Assembly (NCBI GenBank): GCA_031282605.1
Contig: JAITDK010000207.1
Coordinates: forward strand, 1-11,787
From: Oscillospiraceae bacterium
Lineage (GTDB): Bacteria; Bacillota; Clostridia; Christensenellales; Aristaeellaceae
Direction of reading: 5' to 3'
Length of the DNA: 11,787 nt
This document shows positions 1 to 4,467 of this stretch, piece by piece. Under the pieces are notes generated by a model. That model saw only the letters and a program-made list of their open reading frames with translations, did not search any database and was not told where the DNA came from. Within the stretch, counting starts at the first letter, position 1, and the number at the start of each line of letters is the position of its first letter. The translations under genes were made by a program, and so were the position numbers.

Positions 1-116
1 GTGAACGTCAGCTCCTCGCCGCGCAGAGCTATCGCGGCGCCGGTCTCCTGCTCCAGCGCACGAATATTCTCATCGTTGACGCCGAACAGCTGCAGCGCCT
101 GTTCCAGGCTGTCCAC
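1..116 (-). CDS. phoH: PhoH-family ATPase, N-terminal fragment
   Basis: Only the first 38 codons are in the window; the gene runs off the left edge. The start is taken as GTG at 116-114, six bases after a perfect AGGAGG (128-123). The peptide begins VDSLEQALQLFGVNDENIRAL and continues with an LRGEEL segment. This matches the N-terminal pattern of the PhoH/YbeZ family (leucine-rich helix, FG-x-N-D-x-N, then RGEEL), which precedes the P-loop ATPase domain. The Walker motifs lie outside the window. The family is a cytoplasmic nucleotide-binding protein linked to RNA metabolism. The identification rests on this short stretch and on position: phoH follows yqfD in Bacillus and many Clostridia. The gap after yqfD is 73 bases with no terminator, so co-transcription is likely. 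Confidence 0.75.
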   Translation of the reverse strand, partial: MDSLEQALQLFGVNDENIRALEQETGAAIALRGEELTF

Positions 117-189
117 GTCCAGCCTCCTGCTTAATGATCCAGGCAACGCATACGCCTCCGCTATACATTCATATATGAATTCTCCGGGG

Positions 190-1347
190 TCATTTTGCGA
201 TATTCTCCATAACCTCCAGCGTAAGATGCGCCTTCATTCCAGGATTCATACCAAATTCCGGCACATTATCTATCATACTATATTCCACCCATTTGTCAAC
301 AATAGGCTTGTCGAGTCCCGCCGCCTCTTGCGCTAGGCGCAGCGCCGCCAGCGCGGACTCATACTTCAGCTCGGCCTCGTCGCGCGGCTGGCTGACCAAC
401 CTAACCGGCTCATACTCCTCCAGGCGCAGCCAAATGGGCAGTATCGCGCCGATCAGTACATAGCGCGCCTGCGAGTCGACAGCCTCGGAATCCTCGAACG
501 CCGGCGGCGGCCATGGCGACCACTCGTACCACGGCGTAACATATACCTTACGCTCCGTCAATTCGCCATTGGGGATAGACACAGTCTCCGTCGCCGGTAT
601 GATGGATTCCGCCGTATACCATACCCGCGCGAGCACCTCGCCGCGCGCCGCCACCGCGTTGACCGACTCGCCCCACGCGCGTTCCTCGCCCTTAATCAGC
701 AATTGACCCTTATGCACCGCGTCGCCCTGCTTTACCTGCGCGGTGCCCGCCGCTATCCGCACGGATTCGACCACCCCGTCCCGCGAGGCGTATATGTCCC
801 TTGGAGCGTCGGCCAGATCGGATTCGGCGCGCGGCACGCCCTGCACGCAGTATACCTTTAGCCGAACCCCGTCAACGGATACGCTGACCCACGCCAGCCC
901 GCTCAACCGCCGCGCCAGCAGCGTGCGCAGTTCCTCGACGTCCACGTTCATGTTGAACCGACCCGGCGTTATCTCGTTATCCAACAACACTTGGCGAACC
1001 TCGCCCAGGTACGGACCCGCGCCGTGAATCTGGATCGACCATATGCAGTTGCACAGGTACCACGATACCGCTATGAACACCAGCGTCCCGGCGACCAGAA
1101 CGGCGCGCCGCCAAGCGAACTCGCGCAGCCTCGGCAGACCGGTCACCTTGCGCACGGTCAGCTTCCAGTCGTTTTTCTTGGCCAGGTTTTTTATGTACTT
1201 GAATTGACCGCTGGATACCGTGGCCGTGATCACGCGCACCTTCGGACGCTGAACATCCGAGAGTATGATCCCCGCATCCACGCATTGATTCAGCAATCGC
1301 TCCAGCGACAATCCCTCCAGGGCGAACCGCACCGTTCCGACGCGCAT
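190..1347 (-). CDS. yqfD: Sporulation protein YqfD
   Basis: This 385-residue protein matches the YqfD sporulation family in length and layout. Residues 1-80 form a basic N-terminal cytoplasmic part. One membrane segment follows at about 82-103 (AVLVAGTLVFIAVSWYLCNC). Next comes a POTRA-like segment at about 103-175 (SIQIHG...GRFNMNVDVEELRTLLARRL), and the rest is predicted to be extracytoplasmic. In Bacillus subtilis the yqfC-yqfD pair is transcribed under the mother-cell factor sigma E. A homologue is thought to act at the spore envelope, but its biochemical role is not known. The start ATG at 1347 lies 3 bases after the yqfC stop, with a purine-rich GAGGCG site inside the end of yqfC, so the pair is translationally coupled. 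The gene order with yqfC and phoH strongly supports the name. Confidence 0.9.
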   Translation of the reverse strand: MRVGTVRFALEGLSLERLLNQCVDAGIILSDVQRPKVRVITATVSSGQFKYIKNLAKKNDWKLTVRKVTGLPRLREFAWRRAVLVAGTLVFIAVSWYLCNCIWSIQIHGAGPYLGEVRQVLLDNEITPGRFNMNVDVEELRTLLARRLSGLAWVSVSVDGVRLKVYCVQGVPRAESDLADAPRDIYASRDGVVESVRIAAGTAQVKQGDAVHKGQLLIKGEERAWGESVNAVAARGEVLARVWYTAESIIPATETVSIPNGELTERKVYVTPWYEWSPWPPPAFEDSEAVDSQARYVLIGAILPIWLRLEEYEPVRLVSQPRDEAELKYESALAALRLAQEAAGLDKPIVDKWVEYSMIDNVPEFGMNPGMKAHLTLEVMENIAK

Positions 1348-1350
1348 AGT

Positions 1351-1692
1351 CTATCGCCTCTTATCCACATCCGTACTAGAGCCGATGCTCGATCCGGCGG
1401 TTCCGCCCGCGTCACCGGCGCCGTCGAAGCTGACAGTCTTTATCTCCCCGCGCAGCATCATGTCGTGGCGGCCCATGCGCGTCAGCGACATATCCTTGCC
1501 CAGTATTGTCAGTGTGCCCAGGTTGGTCATCATGCGTATATGGGTTGAGCTGTACTCCAACGCGCCATGGTGATTCTCCAGCGTCATGCTTGTATTCCCG
1601 TGCAGCACCAATCGGGGCAGACCTAGCACGACGTCCTCCGGCAACCCCAACTGTTGCGCGTGACGGATGGCTCGCCGCTTCCCTATGCGCAT
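1351..1692 (-). CDS. yqfC: Sporulation protein YqfC
   Basis: This 113-residue protein belongs to the YabP/YqfC family. The core at residues 18-87 shows LPEDVVLGLPRLVLHGN, then LENHHGALEYSSTHIRM, a glycine-containing beta segment, and a closing RGEIKTVSF. ATG at 1692 is preceded at seven bases by AGGAGG, an excellent site. It is the first gene of a leftward operon with yqfD and phoH. Family members are small sporulation proteins made in the mother cell; their molecular activity is not established. Odd feature: after residue 90 there is a low-complexity Gly/Ser/Ala tail (GAGDAGGTAGSSIGSSTDVD) ending KRR, which I do not recall as a usual part of the family. The DNA encoding this tail contains a perfect DnaA box at 1361-1369. 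Confidence 0.88.
   Translation of the reverse strand: MRIGKRRAIRHAQQLGLPEDVVLGLPRLVLHGNTSMTLENHHGALEYSSTHIRMMTNLGTLTILGKDMSLTRMGRHDMMLRGEIKTVSFDGAGDAGGTAGSSIGSSTDVDKRR
1361..1369 (+). promoter_or_regulatory. Isolated perfect DnaA box
   Basis: TTATCCACA, identical to the DnaA-box consensus, lies inside the 3' end of yqfC. A single 9-mer can occur by chance, and here it also encodes part of the YqfC tail. It sits about 800 bases from a dense DnaA-box cluster, which makes it worth listing. Confidence 0.4.
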
Positions 1693-1720
1693 GATCCGCC
1701 CTCCTCAGTTATATCCGTAT

Positions 1721-1728
1721 ACTCTATG
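1721..1728 (-). promoter_or_regulatory. Possible sigma-E-like -10 for yqfC-yqfD
   Basis: On the minus strand CATAGAGT lies about 30 bases before the yqfC start. It resembles the sigma-E -10 pattern CATACA-T except at one position. The -35 region, about 15 bases upstream, is only loosely like the consensus. The call leans on the known sigma-E control of yqfCD in Bacillus. Confidence 0.3.
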
Positions 1729-1803
1729 GCGGATAATCAAAAAGCATGTCACCGAAAAGAGCGCCGCGGACATCGCACGCGTAACCTCCCTGCGCCCCGC
1801 GCA

Positions 1804-1848
1804 TATAGTATATACATGACTATACACCGATATAATAGATATACTATA
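1804..1848 (+). promoter_or_regulatory. Promoter of the 96-residue ORF with inverted repeat around its -10 box
   Basis: A perfect TATAAT lies at 1831-1836, 30 bases before the ATG at 1867. No good TTGACA-like -35 is visible. Two perfect 10-base inverted arms flank it: TATAGTATAT at 1804-1813 and ATATACTATA at 1839-1848, with a 25-base centre that contains the -10 box. A further ACTATA occurs at 1819-1824. The geometry suits a dimeric repressor site or a promoter read by an alternative sigma factor. The arms are AT-rich, so some symmetry could be chance. Confidence 0.45.
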
Positions 1849-1866
1849 GCGGGAGGGGTTAATAAT

Positions 1867-2157
1867 ATGCAGGCGATCCGCCGCCGCGCTTGCCCTAAGC
1901 CTAACGGTTGTCCCCCAGATGTTCTTGTCCTGCTCGAGGGCGTGCTGAATGGATTAGCCACGTTGCAGTATGGCATGGGCGACTATGTGGACGCCCTCGA
2001 GGCCGCACTGCGCAGTGGTTTTGCTCTCAGCCCGTCCGCCGCCGCAACGGAACAGTTGAATGACCTGGCCGCAGACGCGCTCAGCCCTATCAGCAACATG
2101 GAAATCTCGCTCAGCAACGGCGTGTGTTGCTTGCTGGAATATATTACAGATATATGA
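1867..2157 (+). CDS. Small hypothetical protein, 96 aa
   Basis: I do not recognise this protein. The start is ATG at 1867, eight bases after GGGAGGGG (1851-1858), a strong ribosome site, with a TATAAT box upstream. An in-frame ATG further upstream exists, but the promoter and ribosome site favour this one. The product begins MQAIRRRACPKPNGCPPDV, with a basic start and two cysteines six residues apart (C9, C15). It then becomes acidic and probably helical (VLVLLEGVLNGLATLQYGMGDYVDALEAAL) and ends GVCCLLEYITDI with a CC pair. There is no signal peptide or clear membrane segment. It is read away from yqfC and runs directly into the DnaA-box cluster, with no terminator between. A function cannot be assigned; a regulatory or sporulation-linked role is only a guess from position. 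Confidence 0.6.
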   Translation: MQAIRRRACPKPNGCPPDVLVLLEGVLNGLATLQYGMGDYVDALEAALRSGFALSPSAAATEQLNDLAADALSPISNMEISLSNGVCCLLEYITDI

Positions 2158-2185
2158 CAAACAGTGATGTGATCGCAACGCTTAT

Positions 2186-2356
2186 TTATCCACAACTTCC
2201 ACCTGAATGTTGATAAGATTGTGGATAACAATTCGTTTTCATTCACAAATCGGGGACGCGCTGTGCACAACCCGGTGAATACAGTGAAAAACCCGCTGTG
2301 CAAACCCGTTTCTGATCGCGCGTTATCCACATGGTTTTGAGACGCGGTTATCAACA
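2186..2356. other. DnaA-box cluster, origin-like region
   Basis: Within 171 bases there are three perfect TTATCCACA boxes, at 2186-2194 (+), 2220-2228 (-) and 2323-2331 (+). Two one-mismatch TTATCAACA boxes lie at 2208-2216 (-) and 2348-2356 (+). Weaker two-mismatch matches occur at 2239-2247, 2262-2270 (-) and 2361-2369. By simple counting, fewer than 0.1 perfect boxes are expected in a random window of this size, so the cluster is not chance. An AT-rich stretch (about 2354-2396) follows the last strong box and could serve as an unwinding element. Origins of Bacillota usually sit beside dnaA, dnaN or rpmH, none of which is present. Alternatives are a DnaA-titration site like datA, a DnaA-reactivating site, or a DnaA-controlled promoter. 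Confidence 0.6.
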
Positions 2357-2430
2357 ATTATTATCCGTCATACTTTCTTAAAATTCTGCCGCATCCGCGC
2401 GCGAAGGCGGGATGATTCCGTCGTACTGCG

Positions 2431-2458
2431 GCGTTTTATGAATGAAGTTTCAAGCGTG
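2431..2458 (+). repeat. 28-bp intergenic repeat, copy 1
   Basis: This copy matches the one at 2608-2635 at 26 of 28 bases; the shared core is TTATGAATGAAGTTTCAAG (2436-2454). The module runs about 60 bases further and ends in a strong intrinsic terminator, as does copy 2. The core contains ATGAATGAAGTTTCA, which could open a 14-codon peptide MNEVSSVARTASNS (2438-2482), but no convincing ribosome site precedes it. Between repeat and terminator lies CTCCTCC (2491-2497), complementary to a Shine-Dalgarno sequence, as seen in some Bacillota regulatory RNAs. It could be a small RNA, a leader peptide or a mobile intergenic repeat. Confidence 0.6.
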
Positions 2459-2517
2459 GCTCGAACGGCCTCAAACAGCTGATAGATGTGCTCCTCCTAT
2501 ATCTATCCCCCCAAACT

Positions 2518-2553
2518 CGCGCGGCGGATCCCCCTTCCGCCGCGCGTTTTTTT
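2518..2553 (+). terminator. Strong intrinsic terminator 1
   Basis: A perfect 11-bp GC-rich stem is formed by CGCGCGGCGGA (2518-2528) and its complement at 2536-2546, with a 7-base loop. It is followed directly by seven T residues (2547-2553). It would end a rightward transcript from the 96-residue ORF or from a small RNA starting near the first 28-bp repeat. Confidence 0.9.
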
Positions 2554-2560
2554 ATCCACT
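2552..2560 (+). promoter_or_regulatory. DnaA-like box in the terminator tail
   Basis: TTATCCACT differs from the DnaA-box consensus at the last base only. It overlaps the T-tract of the preceding terminator and is followed by an AT-rich run (2561-2580). It may be an outlying member of the DnaA cluster or a chance match. Confidence 0.35.
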
Positions 2561-2607
2561 TTTCTTTTTATTATTTGTGTTTGTCGGGAAGAATTTCATT
2601 CAACACC

Positions 2608-2635
2608 GCGTCTTATGAATGAAGTTTCAAGAGTG
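2608..2635 (+). repeat. 28-bp intergenic repeat, copy 2
   Basis: This is the second copy, 177 bases after the first, with two mismatches. The 8-base segment TGAATGAA in the core (2616-2623) pairs perfectly with TTCATTCA at 2595-2602, a hairpin whose upstream arm has no counterpart next to copy 1. A terminator follows 19 bases later. An ATG at 2615 opens a 27-codon frame starting MNEVSRVQ and running through the terminator to 2698. The first five residues match the frame in copy 1, but there is again no ribosome site. Confidence 0.6.
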
Positions 2636-2653
2636 CAGCGTGCTCGCTGTGGA

Positions 2654-2690
2654 ACCGGCGCGATCCCCTCCGCGCCGGTGTTTATTTTTT
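2654..2690 (+). terminator. Intrinsic terminator 2, upstream of the rubrerythrin gene
   Basis: A 9-bp stem is formed by ACCGGCGCG (2654-2662) and CGCGCCGGT (2671-2679) with an 8-base loop. It is followed by G and the T-rich tail TTTATTTTTT (2681-2690). It lies 43 bases before the rubrerythrin start. It either insulates that gene from upstream transcription or attenuates a leader that begins near the second repeat. Confidence 0.85.
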
Positions 2691-2733
2691 GGCCGTGAAC
2701 CGGCGGTTTGCACGGATGTTAAGGGGGTGAGGT

Positions 2734-3252
2734 ATGATGGAAAACAAAACAAATGCGACGACGAACGCGATCGAAATAGCGTGCGGGATTGAACGGCGCG
2801 GAATCGGGCTGTACAGGCGCGCGTCGACGATGGCCGCCGACGATGAATCGCGCGCGCTGTTTCTGCGAATGATGGAAGAAGAGCGGCAGCATCTGAGTTA
2901 TTTCGAATCCTTGCGCGGCTGCGGCGATAAGGATCAGCCGGACGAGACGATTGGCTCGCTGGCGTCGGCGCTGGCGTCTGAGGCATACATACCGGGCGGG
3001 TTGATGCAGATGGCGTACGAGGGCGCGTTCACATCCGGGGAAGCGACGCTGGATTCGATGATTCAGGCGGAAAACGATTCCATCGACTATTATGAACAAT
3101 TGATCAAGCAAATAATCGAACAGTTAGTGCGGCCCGCGTCCGGCGGCGAGGATGGTCAATGGTCGGAAACGCTAAACGAGCGTCGCGATCAATTGTCGAA
3201 TATACTCGAGCAGGAGCGTGCGCATCTCTCGGAATTACAGAGCTGGCGATGA
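2734..3252 (+). CDS. Rubrerythrin-like ferritin-family diiron protein
   Basis: This 172-residue soluble protein has the four-helix pattern of rubrerythrin-type ferritin-like proteins. Likely iron ligands are E20 (GIERRGIGLYRRA), E50 and H53 (EEERQH), E113 in QAENDSIDYYEQL, and E161 and H164 (EQERAH). No CxxC pairs are present, so the C-terminal rubredoxin domain of classical rubrerythrin is absent. Such 'erythrin' proteins are thought to handle peroxide or iron in anaerobes; the substrate here is inferred from family. The start is ATG at 2734 after AAGGGGGTGAGGT; ATG 2737 is an equally possible start. The gene stands alone, facing right, between a terminator at 2654-2690 and a stem-loop at 3271-3303. 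No clear promoter is seen in the 43 bases after the terminator, so transcription may come from read-through. Confidence 0.85.
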   Translation: MMENKTNATTNAIEIACGIERRGIGLYRRASTMAADDESRALFLRMMEEERQHLSYFESLRGCGDKDQPDETIGSLASALASEAYIPGGLMQMAYEGAFTSGEATLDSMIQAENDSIDYYEQLIKQIIEQLVRPASGGEDGQWSETLNERRDQLSNILEQERAHLSELQSWR

Positions 3253-3270
3253 ATGAACCGGCGTTTTATG

Positions 3271-3312
3271 AGGGTTTGTTGTAACGCGGTTATAACAAAC
3301 CCTGTTGTTCTT
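3271..3312 (+). terminator. Long stem-loop after the rubrerythrin gene
   Basis: A 15-bp stem with one G-U pair is formed by AGGGTTTGTTGTAAC (3271-3285) and GTTATAACAAACCCT (3289-3303), with a 3-base loop. The tail GTTGTTCTT is only moderately T-rich, so termination may be partial. The stem starts 18 bases after the rubrerythrin stop and could also protect the mRNA 3' end. The bases before it (GCGTTTTATGA, 3261-3271) equal the first 11 bases of the 28-bp repeat copy 1. Confidence 0.65.
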
Positions 3313-3515
3313 GAAACTGGGCGATGGCAGTTCGTGTCGCGGCGTCAATGGCCGCGATCAGCGCGAAGAGGCATCGTATCGGCAGATTTCGCGCTCAATG
3401 GTTCCAATACGTCCTGGACGCACGAGCCCAAGGAAAATGCGCCCAGCGGAATCGTGCAGCTGCCGGTACAGAATGCCTGCGGGCTGACTTGGCGCTTACC
3501 TTAATGACATTGGGG
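3304..3515. other. Gene-free stretch between converging genes
   Basis: About 210 bases lie between the stem-loop and the end of the EamA gene. All three rightward frames stay open for much of it, and an 83-codon frame starts directly at the rubrerythrin stop (3253-3504). That frame has no ribosome site of its own, passes through the stem-loop, and its translation resembles nothing I know. No RNA gene or terminator for the leftward operon is visible. It could be a decayed gene or plain spacer. Confidence 0.4.
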
Positions 3516-4451
3516 CTAATTCTCCGACTTCCGCTCGCCTATGAGGGTGGCTGCCGCGGACGCTATAAATACTAACGCTGCGCCCGCTGTCTGTCGACCA
3601 GTCATCACCTCGCCTAGTATTACTCGACCGAACACTGCCGCGAATACCGACTCCAGGCTCATTATCAGCGACGCTACGGCGGGATGCGCCCCGCGCTGAC
3701 CGAACACCTGCAGGGTGTACGCTATGCCGATCGGCAACACACCTCCGTATATTATCGGCTGCCAGCTCGCCGCTATGTCAACCCACACCGGCCTCTCGAC
3801 AATCAGCATCGCAACCACTGTGCACAGCGCGCATACCGTCGTTTGTATCCATGACAGCATCAGATTATCGATGCTCGCCGCGAACCGCGCCACTGCGTGG
3901 ATATGCCCTGCGTATATCACCGCGCATACGATCAGCCATATATCGCCCGTTTCCAGACCCGAGCCGCTCTGCCAGCACAGCAACGCCATCCCTATCAGCG
4001 CCAGCGTTACCGCACCCCACATCGCCTTGCTTGAACGCTGACCCAGCAGCGTTCCCAGCATGGGCGTCGCCACTATATACAGCGCGGTCAAGAAGCCAGC
4101 CTTCCCCGCCGACGCCGTAACCAACCCTACCTGCTGCGCAGTGCACGCCGCGAACAGTATCACGCCGCACACGATCCCGCCGCGCATAGACCCCTTCAGC
4201 GGCAGCGCACCCGCCGTTTTTCGCACATGCCTTAGTAGGTACGTCGGTATTCCCAGCGCGATTGACGCTATCGTGAACCTCGCCGCGCCGAACGTCAGCG
4301 GACCCAGCTGCCTCATGCCCATCCGCTGCGCCACAAACCCCGTTCCCCATATAACCGCCGTCGCCAGCAGCAGCAGCGGGCCGCGCATACTGCCGATAAC
4401 AATGGGCGGCCTTTCAAGGCCGCCCGATACTCGCTTTTTTGTTTCAATCAT
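3516..4451 (-). CDS. EamA/DMT-family transporter
   Basis: This is a 311-residue membrane protein of the drug/metabolite transporter superfamily, with two EamA repeats and about ten membrane segments. The first repeat opens with RGPLLLLATAVIWGTGFVAQRMG (from residue 23), the usual WG-x-x-F/FVAQ signature of this group, and the second starts near residue 170. The substrate cannot be told from the sequence; relatives export amino acids or metabolites. The ATG at 4451 lies 16 bases after the DUF4340 stop and has no clear ribosome site. ATG 4388 (residue 22) would give a start closer to family members but also lacks one. A GC-rich hairpin (4404-4425) lies between the two candidate starts. The gene is the last of the leftward operon and may be expressed by read-through. 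Confidence 0.85.
   Translation of the reverse strand: MIETKKRVSGGLERPPIVIGSMRGPLLLLATAVIWGTGFVAQRMGMRQLGPLTFGAARFTIASIALGIPTYLLRHVRKTAGALPLKGSMRGGIVCGVILFAACTAQQVGLVTASAGKAGFLTALYIVATPMLGTLLGQRSSKAMWGAVTLALIGMALLCWQSGSGLETGDIWLIVCAVIYAGHIHAVARFAASIDNLMLSWIQTTVCALCTVVAMLIVERPVWVDIAASWQPIIYGGVLPIGIAYTLQVFGQRGAHPAVASLIMSLESVFAAVFGRVILGEVMTGRQTAGAALVFIASAAATLIGERKSEN
4404..4425. terminator. GC-rich hairpin at the start of the EamA gene
   Basis: GGGCGGCCTT and its exact complement form a 10-bp stem around two bases. In the leftward direction it lies after DUF4340 and is followed by ATTGTTATC, a weak T-tract. In the rightward direction six T residues come nine bases later (4435-4440). It may be a partial terminator or attenuator setting EamA expression below the ABC genes, or an element in the coding start. 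If transcription mostly ends here, EamA would need another promoter, which I do not see. Confidence 0.45.
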
Positions 4452-4467
4452 CCGCTAAACACCATCG

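Noticed and set aside
1983..2357. A leftward 124-codon frame across the DnaA boxes
   Set aside because: It overlaps the better supported 96-residue gene, has no visible ribosome site, and its sequence is what the DnaA boxes would encode by chance.
2431..2635. A CRISPR array
   Set aside because: There are only two repeat copies, spaced 177 bases apart, with terminators between them and no cas genes.
2615..2698. A 27-codon peptide as a real gene
   Set aside because: There is no ribosome site and the second half is encoded by the terminator hairpin; it is kept only as a possible leader frame in the repeat entry.
3253..3504. An 83-codon frame starting at the rubrerythrin stop
   Set aside because: It has no ribosome site, runs through a 15-bp stem-loop, and its translation resembles no known family.
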